A stretch of DNA of 64,000 nucleotides from JADJDM01 sp044352985 (GCA_044352985.1 JBILCU010000004.1:62001-126000); one strand, 5' to 3'. Shown: positions 44,393 to 53,191, counted from the first letter of the stretch. Made by a program: numbers and translations. The notes: generated by a model not told the origin, from the letters alone.

Positions 44393-45229
44393 TTATGCAG
44401 ACTTTTTTCCTTTAAATACTATCAATACTTTCTCTAAATTAATTTTATAAGATTGACCAGCATTTCCATTAATCTGATAATGCGTAGCAATTTTATCGCC
44501 TAGTTCATCTTTAAAAATCTTATTTAATTTAGAAATTTTCTCGTGTAGTGAATTTTTAGCGATTGAAGTTAGCTCTTCAATACGCTGAGTAATTTTTATT
44601 AAGTCAGACGTTGAACTGATTTTTGAATAAATGGTTTGCAGTTCGGCTTTGTAATTTGAAATTTCTTTTAACCTTATGCCTTCGGGATGTTTTAAAAAAA
44701 GGATATAAACCAATCTGAGCATTGGTTCCATTTTTATTTCAAGATTTTCATAAAGCGGAAGATGAATTTTAAATTTTTCATTAACCACAATTTCGCTTAA
44801 AATGATTTCTGGATTTTGATAACGCTGAAACCATCCTTTCCGGTGTTCTACAGGTTCGCCAATATTAGCACGTAATTCAATTAGTAATCGTTTTAAAATA
44901 AGAGATGGTGTACCGTATTTTGACTTGTAGTTTTCCGCTGTTAATGCCAAATGATCTGCCTTACCTTGAAGTACATCTTTATAATTTTGAAAAACATGCC
45001 GTTTATTTTTTGAAAACCATAAATACACATGATGATCGTTTTCTTCACTGTCGGTTTCAGTTATTTCTTCGCAAAGATTTCCTATTCCTTTATATGTTTT
45101 TTCGTCAAAAAATAACCAGTTTTTAAAAATGAAAAATTCCTGCCCCTTATGTTCGTATTGAATATAAACACGACCCCAGGTTCGATCTTGCTGTTCTGTA
45201 ACATGAACGGATTTAATAACAATTTGCAT
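44393..45229 (-). CDS. Uncharacterised two-part protein with helical C-terminal domain
   Basis: 278 residues, cytosolic. The N-terminal ~110 residues look like a strand-rich domain (VYIQYEHKGQEFFIFKNWLFF, DHHVYLWFSKNKRHVFQNYKDV). The C-terminal ~120 residues (MLRLVYILFLKHPEGIRLKEISNYKAELQTIYSKISS...NSLHEKISKLNKIFKDELGDKIATHYQINGNAGQSYKI) resemble a domain I recall from Bacteroidota proteins of unknown function, possibly winged-helix and regulatory. This is memory, not a search result. Confidence 0.7.
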   Translation of the reverse strand: MQIVIKSVHVTEQQDRTWGRVYIQYEHKGQEFFIFKNWLFFDEKTYKGIGNLCEEITETDSEENDHHVYLWFSKNKRHVFQNYKDVLQGKADHLALTAENYKSKYGTPSLILKRLLIELRANIGEPVEHRKGWFQRYQNPEIILSEIVVNEKFKIHLPLYENLEIKMEPMLRLVYILFLKHPEGIRLKEISNYKAELQTIYSKISSTSDLIKITQRIEELTSIAKNSLHEKISKLNKIFKDELGDKIATHYQINGNAGQSYKINLEKVLIVFKGKKSA

Positions 45230-45566
45230 AAAATAACTTACAAAAACTTACTTGCATACTAGCGGTTATTTTTATTTGAATATAATTTTAATTCGTTCAT
45301 TAATTTTCTAAAACTTATAGAATAAAAATAACAAGAATATTAAGTATCAAAATTAATTTCGTTTATCACTTCTTTGTATTTCCGCAAGCTTGTTTTTATA
45401 AATGTAAGTGTATCTTCATTTGATAAAAATATAACCAAGCATATCTTTAGCTTAAGTTATTTTAAATTACAAAATTTTGAGCATACCAAAAAATTTAGAA
45501 TTTTAAATTATTTTATTTTATACTAGCGCTTTAAGGAAGAGATAAATCTATTGCCACTCCATTTTC
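45230..45566. other. 337-bp non-coding stretch inside the block
   Basis: AT-rich without open frames of note. It carries the middle TTTCCGCAAGCTTG copy at 45379-45392, which divides the block into a 1.7-kb and a 2.5-kb part. Confidence 0.6.
45379..45392 (+). repeat. TTTCCGCAAGCTTG motif, middle copy
   Basis: Exact 14-mer, followed by TTTTTATAAA. Same strand as the right copy, opposite to the left one. Confidence 0.75.
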
Positions 45567-45967
45567 TTAATTTTTTTCTGAATTTATTATCCTTTTAAAT
45601 ATATAAATGGCTAAAATTAATATGCCTATAAATATTATAAATAATGTTATGACAGATTGTTGAGTGGACGGACTATTTGTGTCAATATTTTTGTAATCTG
45701 AAAGCCTTTTGAAACTGAATTGTCAGGCACTCTAATATCTCCAAGCTCTCTTATGTCATCATTTTCTTGTACTGTAAATACTGGCTGCACGTTCAATGTA
45801 CAACCCATTGAAATAACAGCGCCATCGGCCTTTGATTTTGAATTTGAAAAATTTGATCCATTATTTTCTTCTATGTTAATTCCCTCAAAATCGCCAAATT
45901 TTTCGTTTGCTTCGTTACTATCTCTAAAAATTAGATTGTATTGATTAAAATAAAAACTTTTATCCAT
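45567..45967 (-). pseudogene. Frameshifted gene for a tail-anchored protein
   Basis: From the ATG at 45967 the frame encodes about 83 plausible residues (MDKSFYFNQYNLIFRDSNEA... ELGDIRVPD) and then runs to a stop at 45647. A second frame opens at 45722 and runs to 45567, encoding QFSFKRLSDYKNIDTNSP followed by a hydrophobic helix (VITLFIIFIGILILAIYIF) and a short Lys-rich tail. Joined by a shift near 45720-45735 they give a ~134-residue protein with a C-terminal membrane anchor. It is either a decayed gene or a read error. Family unknown. Confidence 0.55.
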
Positions 45968-46365
45968 GTTTTATAATTAGTATTTATTAAATATTGTTGT
46001 GTATTCATTAAAGTTTTTTACAAAATCAAATAAGTCTAGTAAATTATTAAACACACTTGGTAAGAATTGGTTTATAATTTAATTAATACTGTCTGATTCT
46101 ACTCTAGTGGTTTACTTGTTGAGTAATTTTCTTACCAGAAATGACAACGATCAATATTAGAATTTTTCATTGCTTCAATATCTTTTTCAACTAATTCTCT
46201 TTTAAAAATTTTGTCCTCTCCCTCTTATTCATCTCCAAAGGTTCGATTAGCTGTGTTTAAAAAAAAATACAATTTTTCCTTGTTTAATCCATAGAAATTG
46301 AAGGAGCTAAAAAAAGAAATGTATCATTAAAAATTTAAAGTTTTTTTCATGATTTACAGGATAAA
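45968..46365. other. 398-bp stretch with a coding relic
   Basis: No intact gene. The interval 46132-46323 keeps protein-like codons on the minus strand and is annotated separately; the rest is AT-rich. Confidence 0.55.
46132..46323 (-). pseudogene. Coding relic with an in-frame stop
   Basis: A 64-codon minus-strand stretch reads FNFYGLNKEKLYFFLNTANR, TFGDE, then a TAA at 46227-46225, then EGEDKIFKRELVEKDIEAMK and NSNIDRCHFW before a final stop at 46134-46132. Residue use looks like protein on both sides of the internal stop, and there is no start codon. It looks like the remnant of a small gene; family not recognised. Confidence 0.4.
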
Positions 46366-46806
46366 CTATCTATTTGATCTAATTAACTTTTTAAACGATT
46401 GTGATTTATTATGAGTAACGATTATTAAGTTTAACTCATCTTTCTTGTTATAATAAAGCAGTATGTCTGTTTTTGTATTGGTGTTTTCATTTAAACAATT
46501 TTTAAAAACATAGGAATCTTTTCGCTGATCGTTTGCTGGCATTTTAACCAAAGGAGCGATAACATTGTAAGCTAATACATTTTTCGGGCTGCGCGGATCT
46601 TTAACCGTAATGCGTTTTACAGCTTTTGTTTTTTCATTTCTTGTGATTGTAATAATAAACTCTGCGTTTTCAATGAAATTATTTTCGCTATTCTCGTCGT
46701 CTTTAAAGCTGGTGCTTGTTGCTACATAAGTTCCACAAAAATCTTGTGAAAAAACAGCAGTGGTTAAAATCACAAAAAAGAGTAGAATGCGGATTTTTGA
46801 AAACAT
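46366..46806 (-). CDS. Secreted protein of unknown function
   Basis: 146 residues with a signal peptide (KIRILLFFVILTTAVFSQ). Mature residues include DFCGTYVATSTSFKDDEN and a Lys-rich C-terminus. Two cysteines could form a disulfide in the periplasm. No family recognised. It is the last of three short minus-strand envelope-protein genes in a row. Confidence 0.68.
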   Translation of the reverse strand: MFSKIRILLFFVILTTAVFSQDFCGTYVATSTSFKDDENSENNFIENAEFIITITRNEKTKAVKRITVKDPRSPKNVLAYNVIAPLVKMPANDQRKDSYVFKNCLNENTNTKTDILLYYNKKDELNLIIVTHNKSQSFKKLIRSNR

Positions 46807-46869
46807 GTATGAATATATTGAGTTATTAAACGTAAAAACTATTTTATGATTTTAAATTTTTTAAGATGC

Positions 46870-47355
46870 TCATTTATTTGGTTTTTGGAACTGATCTAAT
46901 AAGGCAAAGTTGAGCGCTGTGTTAAGAAATTCATTTAAACTATCATTTGTACTTGATAGAACAGCAAAACTAGGATAATACGTGCTTTTATTGTAAATCA
47001 CGCCTAAGGTATCCAGTGTATAGCTTATGTTTCCTTCTGTACTGTCTGTTTTAGAAGCATACACATATTTTGAAATGATGTGCATGTCATTTTCTCCGGA
47101 ATAGCGAAAATAAAAAACACCTTCCAACAATGTGTTTTCTATAAAATTTGCAGCGCTTTCAACCGGAATTGTATCCACAAAACCATCATACATTTTGCGA
47201 AATAGATAATAGTTTTTGTGAGTTGGTTTTGTTTCAACTACTTTTTCCTGTTTAGTTTCTTCTAGCTTCTCGTTGGATTTATTTTTAGTTGAACAATTAA
47301 CAAAAATGCTTAGAGAAAGAATGATGGTAGCCAAAACTTGAACGCAGTTTTTCAT
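46870..47355 (-). CDS. Lipoprotein of unknown function
   Basis: 161 residues. Lipoprotein signal with lipobox SIFVNC-S at about 17-22, a Lys/Glu-rich linker, then a compact domain (YYLFRKMYDGFVDTIPVESAANFIENTLLEGVFYFRYSGEND ...). No family recognised. It is separated by 17 bp from the upstream secreted-protein gene, so the two are probably cotranscribed. Confidence 0.7.
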   Translation of the reverse strand: MKNCVQVLATIILSLSIFVNCSTKNKSNEKLEETKQEKVVETKPTHKNYYLFRKMYDGFVDTIPVESAANFIENTLLEGVFYFRYSGENDMHIISKYVYASKTDSTEGNISYTLDTLGVIYNKSTYYPSFAVLSSTNDSLNEFLNTALNFALLDQFQKPNK

Positions 47356-47372
47356 ATGGTGTTTTTTCTTAA

Positions 47373-47819
47373 TTAAAAATTTATTTCTGAATTATCAAAT
47401 ATCTCCCAACGTTTTGTTTTTTTATTATAAAACATTGTTCCTTCATTAATATCATTTGAGGTAAATTTACTTTTGTTCTTAATATTAACATCAATAATAG
47501 TTACTTTTTTGTTATTGTCAGCAATGTCTAAGGTATGAATGGTAAATCTACTGGTAGTTGAATTCTCATCGCTTGATTTTATTCTTAGCTCATATATTTC
47601 AGAGGTACCTAATATAAATTTTGTTCCGGTTGATATAGAATCAAACCTATATATTTGTTCATCGCTATAATTAATAATTATCATATTGTATTTTTTATTT
47701 AGATCAGTTTTACCATTAAAATCAATATTGATTTTAAATACAATATTCATTTCTGATTTTTCTTGAGCAATTAATATACTTGAAAAAAGTAGAATTACGA
47801 TTAAGCTAATGTTTTTCAT
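47373..47819 (-). CDS. Secreted protein of unknown function
   Basis: 148 residues with a signal peptide (MKNISLIVILLFSSILIAQ). The mature part is strand-rich (MNIVFKINIDFNGKTDLNKKYNMIIINYSDEQIYRFDS) and ends in an ITIIDVNIKNKS-like region and a charged tail. No family recognised. It is the first gene of the three-gene minus-strand run near the right end of the block. Confidence 0.68.
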   Translation of the reverse strand: MKNISLIVILLFSSILIAQEKSEMNIVFKINIDFNGKTDLNKKYNMIIINYSDEQIYRFDSISTGTKFILGTSEIYELRIKSSDENSTTSRFTIHTLDIADNNKKVTIIDVNIKNKSKFTSNDINEGTMFYNKKTKRWEIFDNSEINF

Positions 47820-47904
47820 TTTTAAATTTTAATAGGGTTACTAAGTATTAACTTTTATAAATAGTAATTATTACAAATTTTGGATAAAAATTTTATTTTT
47901 AAAA

Positions 47905-47918
47905 TTTCCGCAAGCTTG
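47905..47918 (+). repeat. TTTCCGCAAGCTTG motif, right copy
   Basis: Exact 14-mer, 119 bp inside the right boundary of the block and inverted relative to the left copy. Confidence 0.75.
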
Positions 47919-47945
47919 ATTTATTTTACAAAATTTAGGATAAAA

Positions 47946-47974
47946 AAAGCCCCAAGCAAATTGCTTAGGGCTTT
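47946..47974 (-). terminator. Rho-independent terminator of the aminotransferase gene
   Basis: Stem AAAGCCC-C-AAGC / GCTT-A-GGGCTTT with a 5-nt loop and one mismatch. On the minus strand it is followed by TTTTTTTA. It lies about 60 bp past the aminotransferase stop, inside the inserted block. Confidence 0.85.
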
Positions 47975-48037
47975 ATAAAATTTAACAGATTAAATCCTTT
48001 CAAATTCTTTTAATCGGTTAAAATTAAAGACTTGTTA

Positions 48038-49324
48038 TCAACTCAACTTCTTCAACGCCTCTCTTAAGCTACTTATAGCATCGCTTACATCAGCCATGCT
48101 GCATGTTCCTACAGATAAACGATACCAAGTACTGTTTTTATCGGCTCCAAATGCATAAAATGGAACAACAGCAACTTTGGCTTCATCTAAAATAAAACGA
48201 GTAATGTCGGTTGTTTGTTCCAGCACTTTACCTTCCGATGTTTTTTTGCCTAGTAAATTAAATTGTATGGTAAGGTAAATTGCTGCTTGAGGTGCAATGG
48301 CATCTACTGCAAATCCTTCGGATTTTAGTTGCATAAAACCTTTGTAAAAACCATCTAAGCGATCGCTGATTTTTGTTTTTTGTACAGCTAAAAATTCATC
48401 ATAAGCAGAAAGGTTGTTTAAATATCTTGCACAGGCCATCTGTTCAGCTTTTGGTGCCCAAGCACCAACGTGAGTTAAAATGGCTTTCATTTTATCGATG
48501 ATTTTTTTTGGCCCCATGCTCCAACCAATTCTAACTCCGGTTGCTGCAAGCGATTTAGAAATTCCATCAACATAAACAGTATATTGGCGCATCTCCGGGC
48601 GTAAACTTACCGGATCGTAATGCTTAATATTTCCATGAGTTAATGCCCAGTAAATTTGGTCATACATTACATACAAAGGTTTTTGGTCTGGGCCTCTTCT
48701 GTTATTTTCTGCCAAAACCATATCACATATTTCTTCTAAATCTTCTTTAGTAAAAACAGTACCAGTAGGGTTTTGTGGTGAACACAATGCCAGTAAACTT
48801 GCATCCTGAATATGTGGTTTTATATCAGCTGCCTTAGGCATAAAATTATTTTCAGGTGTAGCTTGAATAATAACTTGTTGAGCAAAATTCAAATACGTGT
48901 AATGGTTATTGTTCCAAGAAGGAACGGCAAAAATTACTTTATCGTTTACATTAACTAATGCTCTGAAAATAGAGTAGATGAGTGGGCGAGCGCCACCTGC
49001 AATAAGCACTTCATCATTTTTAAAATTTAACCCTGCTCGTTCTTTCAGTAAATTACAAACGGCATTTCTTAATTCCAACATCCCATCAGCAGCAGGATAA
49101 TTGGTTTGATCGGCAAAATATTCTTCAACAATTAATTGTTTTAATTCTGCAGGAATTGGAAATTGCTTTGGATTAAAATCACCAATAGTTAAGTTATATA
49201 TCTTTTCTCCTTGCTTTATCTTTTCATTTACTTCACCGGCTAGCTTAATGATTTCTGAACCAATAATGTTTTCAGCTAGTTTAGAAACTTGTAACTCTCT
49301 GTTAGTGCTTGTTAATTCTGACAT
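48038..49324 (-). CDS. Class I/II aminotransferase (aspartate aminotransferase-like)
   Basis: 428 residues, fold-type I PLP enzyme. Visible are the TIGDFNPKQFPIP N-terminal arm, CSPQNPTGTVF, YDQIYW and the PLP-lysine segment DGISKSLAATGVRIGW, followed by WYRLSVGTC with the carboxylate-binding Arg. It transfers amino groups between an amino acid and a 2-oxoacid; specificity not assignable. The 3' 291 bp are duplicated at 43411-43701, so the gene may have been rebuilt at its 3' end. A TATATTTG box precedes it at 49353-49360. Confidence 0.93.
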   Translation of the reverse strand: MSELTSTNRELQVSKLAENIIGSEIIKLAGEVNEKIKQGEKIYNLTIGDFNPKQFPIPAELKQLIVEEYFADQTNYPAADGMLELRNAVCNLLKERAGLNFKNDEVLIAGGARPLIYSIFRALVNVNDKVIFAVPSWNNNHYTYLNFAQQVIIQATPENNFMPKAADIKPHIQDASLLALCSPQNPTGTVFTKEDLEEICDMVLAENNRRGPDQKPLYVMYDQIYWALTHGNIKHYDPVSLRPEMRQYTVYVDGISKSLAATGVRIGWSMGPKKIIDKMKAILTHVGAWAPKAEQMACARYLNNLSAYDEFLAVQKTKISDRLDGFYKGFMQLKSEGFAVDAIAPQAAIYLTIQFNLLGKKTSEGKVLEQTTDITRFILDEAKVAVVPFYAFGADKNSTWYRLSVGTCSMADVSDAISSLREALKKLS

Positions 49325-49352
49325 TTTACTTATTTTTTAAATGACGTTTAAA

Positions 49353-49360
49353 CAAATATA
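49353..49360 (-). promoter_or_regulatory. Candidate -7 promoter box of the aminotransferase gene
   Basis: Minus-strand TATATTTG, 28 bp upstream of the ATG at 49324. Confidence 0.5.
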
Positions 49361-49389
49361 ATAATTTAAGTTTCCCTTGAAACTATTTT

Positions 49390-50064
49390 TTATTTAGCGG
49401 AAATAGAGGTCGGAAAATAAATAGGATGAAGCTGATTAAAATTTCGTAAGAAACTACTCATTTTTTGCCTTCTTTTATTACGAGGCAAGGACATAAATTC
49501 ATGATGTATTTTTTCATCTCTCTTTAATAGTTCTTCAACGTTTTCTAATTCAAACTCAATTAATTTACCCGAATAGAAATCAAATAATAGTTGTTTCATC
49601 TCCCTTACATTATTTGGTCCACCTCCAATGGTCATTCCGTAGTTATAATAAAATGTGGAAGATGTGGTTCCTCTGTATTGATTACTTACATCTTCCGTAA
49701 CAATTAATTGTGAAATATTTCCAAACACCGGAATTCTGAACATTTTTTTATCGTAGTTGATATATACGCTATTGTTTTGTGAAAATCCCCAAATACTATC
49801 TGTTTTAACTTTAAAATCTCTACCACCAAATGAAAAAATAATGTATTCACTATTTTCAATCGTTTTTCCTATAAAATCTAACTGATCTTTATTTTCCTTA
49901 GAAACCAACAATGTTTTTGAAATAGGTCGGTTCATCCTAAAATCGAGATAGTTGATATAAATACCTTCTTCAAATTTAAAATCCAAAGAAAATTGCACAC
50001 TGTCTTTCTGGGCATAAAAAGTTAAAAACCCAGAAATAAAAACTATTAAAAAACCAAAGCGCAT
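49390..50064 (-). CDS. Secreted protein of unknown function
   Basis: 224 residues with a signal peptide (MRFGFLIVFISGFLTFYAQ). The mature part has strand-rich segments (FSLDFKFEEGIYINYLDFRMNRPISKTLLV, TFYYNYGMTIGGGPNNVREMKQLLFDFYSGKL) and a basic C-terminus with RNKRRQKMSSFLRNF. Family not recognised. A minus-strand TATATTTG box at 50071-50078 ends 6 bp before the ATG, so the message should have almost no leader. Confidence 0.75.
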   Translation of the reverse strand: MRFGFLIVFISGFLTFYAQKDSVQFSLDFKFEEGIYINYLDFRMNRPISKTLLVSKENKDQLDFIGKTIENSEYIIFSFGGRDFKVKTDSIWGFSQNNSVYINYDKKMFRIPVFGNISQLIVTEDVSNQYRGTTSSTFYYNYGMTIGGGPNNVREMKQLLFDFYSGKLIEFELENVEELLKRDEKIHHEFMSLPRNKRRQKMSSFLRNFNQLHPIYFPTSISAK

Positions 50065-50070
50065 TTGTTA

Positions 50071-50078
50071 CAAATATA
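50071..50078 (-). promoter_or_regulatory. Candidate -7 promoter box
   Basis: Minus-strand TATATTTG, 6 bp upstream of the ATG at 50064. Confidence 0.5.
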
Positions 50079-50171
50079 ATCTATCTGTTAAATATAAATT
50101 TAATCATAGTAGTTTTTTACATTTGCCACTTTTTTAAAGCAATAATGTTTTTTTAAACACGTTCTAAAAGA

Positions 50172-51731
50172 GTGCAACATCTTAAACAAAATACCATAAG
50201 TAAAAACATATTTCTATTTGGATTGTTGTTGATTTTAGTTGGTATGCCATTATCCAAATTTTTAATGAGTGTAGGGCAATTTGTGTTGTTAGGAAATTGG
50301 CTTTTGGAAGGAAAATGGAACGAGAAATGGAAAGTCATAAAAACATCTCGCTTATTATGGTTTATGTCTGGATTCTTTTTAATTCATTTACTGGGCTTGT
50401 TATGGACGGAAAATTTAGAATACGCTTTTCACGATTTAAAAATAAAGCTTCCATTATTATGGTTTCCTTTATTGTTTTTAACAACCTATCAGGTATTAAC
50501 TAAAAAAGAAATTCATCTTTTATTATGGTTATTTGTACTTTCTGTTATAGCTGCAAGTGTAACTTGTTTTATTGTTTGGATGGGCTTTACAAAGCACAAA
50601 GTAATTGACATTAGAGATATCTCAATTTTTAATTCGCACATTCGTTTCGCGTTAATGATTGATTTTTCTATTTCGTTTTTACTATATTATTTATTTATTC
50701 AATACGAAAAAAAGTGGATGATTATAAAAATCATTTTCATTTTTTGGTTAATTATTTTTTTATTCATTATGCAATCCGTAACCGGAATAGTTGTACTTTT
50801 TTTATTATTGTTTTTTTATGCTTTACGATTTGTTGTAAATAAAACTAAACTTTCATTTAAGATTATTGTTTTATTGAGTTTATTGGCAGGAATTACAGCA
50901 AGTTCGATTTGGTTACAAAAAGTAATCAAACAACAATATTATATTGATAAAATTACTCCTAAAAAAGTAAAAACAATAAATGGGAATATGTATTTCCACG
51001 ATGCTGATAGTAAAGAAACAGAAAATGGCAATTTAGTTTGGACAAACATTTCTTTTGAAGAATTAAAACCTGCATGGAATAGGAGAGGGGCAATTAATTT
51101 CGATTCTTCTGATGCAAAAGGAAACCCAATCAGCTCTACATTAATAAGGTATTTATCTTCCAAAGGTTTATATAAAGATGCATCAGGTGTTAGTAGTTTA
51201 ACAGATGAAGACATTAAGTCTATACAAAATGGAATAACTAATTACAGAATCACAAATAATTCCGGTTTAACGAGTCGCATTCATGAATTTATCTACGAAT
51301 ATCATTCTTTTAAAAACAATGCTGATCCCAGTGGCCACACTATGTTAATGCGCCTTGAATTTTGGAAAACAGGTTGGCAAATTGTAAAACAAAATTGGAT
51401 TATTGGTGTTGGAACTGGTGATGTACAAGACGCCTATAATTTCGAATACCAATTATCTCATTCAAAATTGCAAAAAGAATGGTGGAAAAGAAGTCATAAT
51501 CAGTTTATGGCTATTACCATTGCGTTTGGTTTTTTTGGATTAATGGTGTTTTTGCTCTATTTGTTTGTGCCAGGATATAGTGTGAAAAATAAACATCAAT
51601 TGTTTATTGTCTTTATGATTATCAGTATTGTTTCTATGCTGAATGAAGACACCTTGGAAACACAGGCTGGTGTTACTTTTTTTGGATTTTTTTATTCTTT
51701 TTTAATGGCAAAAACTAAAGAATTAAATTAA
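50172..51731 (+). CDS. O-antigen ligase/polymerase family membrane protein
   Basis: 519 residues with a GTG start. About ten hydrophobic helices surround a large periplasmic loop (about 245-420), with the family's conserved H in WWKRSHNQFMAITIAFGFFG (Wzy_C type). Members ligate or polymerise surface polysaccharide repeats at the periplasmic face of the inner membrane. The periplasmic loop is longer than usual. It starts the 8-kb surface-polysaccharide cluster; the next gene is 29 bp downstream. Confidence 0.85.
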   Translation: MQHLKQNTISKNIFLFGLLLILVGMPLSKFLMSVGQFVLLGNWLLEGKWNEKWKVIKTSRLLWFMSGFFLIHLLGLLWTENLEYAFHDLKIKLPLLWFPLLFLTTYQVLTKKEIHLLLWLFVLSVIAASVTCFIVWMGFTKHKVIDIRDISIFNSHIRFALMIDFSISFLLYYLFIQYEKKWMIIKIIFIFWLIIFLFIMQSVTGIVVLFLLLFFYALRFVVNKTKLSFKIIVLLSLLAGITASSIWLQKVIKQQYYIDKITPKKVKTINGNMYFHDADSKETENGNLVWTNISFEELKPAWNRRGAINFDSSDAKGNPISSTLIRYLSSKGLYKDASGVSSLTDEDIKSIQNGITNYRITNNSGLTSRIHEFIYEYHSFKNNADPSGHTMLMRLEFWKTGWQIVKQNWIIGVGTGDVQDAYNFEYQLSHSKLQKEWWKRSHNQFMAITIAFGFFGLMVFLLYLFVPGYSVKNKHQLFIVFMIISIVSMLNEDTLETQAGVTFFGFFYSFLMAKTKELN

Positions 51732-51760
51732 TTATAATTTTACCATTTACTTCATTTTAA

Positions 51761-53191
51761 ATGATTTTCAGTAGCAGCATATTTTTAGTTTATTTTTTAC
51801 CGATTTTTTTACTTGTTTATTTTCTGTTGTTTAACAAAAAACTAAAAAATGCTTTTCTTTTAATTGCAAGTATTTTCTTTTACAGTTGGGGGGCGCCAAA
51901 GTTTATTTTTGCAATACTAGCAACAACTACCCTTGATTTTTACCTTGTAAAATTAATGTCGGATGCTAGACAGGTAAACAAAAAAAAATTATTACTTATT
52001 TTATCTCTTTGCTTAAATGTAGGGATGTTATTCTATTTTAAGTATTGTAATTTTTTTATCGAGAATTTTAATTCTGTTTTAGGATTAATTGGTGTAAAAG
52101 AAATAGAATGGACTAAAATAATTCTTCCGATTGGGATTTCATTTTATACGTTTGAGAGTTTAACCTACGTAATTGATGTGTATAGAGGCATTCATAAGCC
52201 ACTTAAAAATTTCTGGCAATACCAGATGTACATTTTATTATTTCCAAAATTAATTGCGGGACCAATCATTAGGTATCATGAAATATCGGATCAAATTGAT
52301 GACAGAAGCAATAACGAAACACTTAATAATAAAATAAGTGGATTTATGCGTTTTGCATTAGGGCTTTCAAAAAAAGTATTAATTGCTAATGTTATGGCAG
52401 CCGAAGCAGATCGTATTTTCGCCATACCGTTTGAACAATTAGGAACATCAACTGCCTGGATTGGCATGTTAGCTTATACGTTTCAGATTTACTTTGATTT
52501 TTCCGGATACTCTGATATGGCAATCGGTATTGGCCAAATGATTGGCTTTAAATTTCCTGAAAACTTTGATAATCCGTACACATCTTCAAGTATTACCGAA
52601 TTTTGGAGAAGATGGCACATGACTCTTGGTAACTGGATGCGCAACTATTTATATATACCTCTTGGAGGTAATAAAGTAAATTCAAAATTCAGGTTATACG
52701 CAAATCTTTGGTTAGTATTTATTGCATCCGGATTTTGGCACGGTGCATCATGGGCATTTATTTTTTGGGGAATTTATCATGGTTTATTTTTAGTTTTAGA
52801 AAGAGTATTTCTATTAAAAATTTATGAGAAAATTGGAAAAATTCCTTCAGTATTCATAACCTTTATTTTAGTAGCCATTGGTTGGGTATTTTTTAGATCA
52901 AACACATTGATGGAGGGTTGGAACTTCACCAAACAACTTTTCAGTTTCAATAATGGGCCTAAATTTTATTTATTACCAGGCTCCGAACAAGTATTTTATA
53001 TTGCATTTGTATTCTCTTTTTTCTTGTTGATTCCAAAATTAAACCTGATACAAAAGTTTTTTTACACCCAAACAAGTATTAAGTTATTGCAAACTATAAT
53101 GTTCCCTTTATTTTCAATTATACTTTTTGCTTTATGTTTAGGAGCTATAAGTTCATCAGGTTTTAATCCGTTTATCTATTTCCGATTTTAA
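51761..53191 (+). CDS. MBOAT-family O-acyltransferase (AlgI-like)
   Basis: 476 residues with about ten or more membrane helices. Hallmarks are TEFWRRWHMTLGNWMRNYLYIPLGG and ASGFWHGASWAFIFWGIYHG with the conserved His. AlgI-type proteins pass acetyl groups across the inner membrane for O-acetylation of an exopolysaccharide such as alginate or cellulose. The stop overlaps the start of the SGNH partner (TAATG), the usual pairing. Confidence 0.93.
   Translation: MIFSSSIFLVYFLPIFLLVYFLLFNKKLKNAFLLIASIFFYSWGAPKFIFAILATTTLDFYLVKLMSDARQVNKKKLLLILSLCLNVGMLFYFKYCNFFIENFNSVLGLIGVKEIEWTKIILPIGISFYTFESLTYVIDVYRGIHKPLKNFWQYQMYILLFPKLIAGPIIRYHEISDQIDDRSNNETLNNKISGFMRFALGLSKKVLIANVMAAEADRIFAIPFEQLGTSTAWIGMLAYTFQIYFDFSGYSDMAIGIGQMIGFKFPENFDNPYTSSSITEFWRRWHMTLGNWMRNYLYIPLGGNKVNSKFRLYANLWLVFIASGFWHGASWAFIFWGIYHGLFLVLERVFLLKIYEKIGKIPSVFITFILVAIGWVFFRSNTLMEGWNFTKQLFSFNNGPKFYLLPGSEQVFYIAFVFSFFLLIPKLNLIQKFFYTQTSIKLLQTIMFPLFSIILFALCLGAISSSGFNPFIYFRF

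Larger units (their letters stand above)
43702..48037. mobile_element. Putative inserted block between 291-bp direct repeats
   Basis: The 4.3 kb between the two copies of the aminotransferase 3' end hold short, mostly secreted, unrecognised genes and at least two decayed ones, in contrast to the core genes on both sides. The 14-mer TTTCCGCAAGCTTG occurs near both ends in inverted orientation and once inside. No integrase or transposase is encoded, so it would be a non-autonomous or degraded element, or a block inserted by recombination. Confidence 0.5.

Noticed and set aside
45379..45392. Integron attC interpretation of the TTTCCGCAAGCTTG copies
   Set aside because: The flanks lack the RYYYAAC/GTTRRRY core sites and paired arms of attC, and no integron integrase is in the window.
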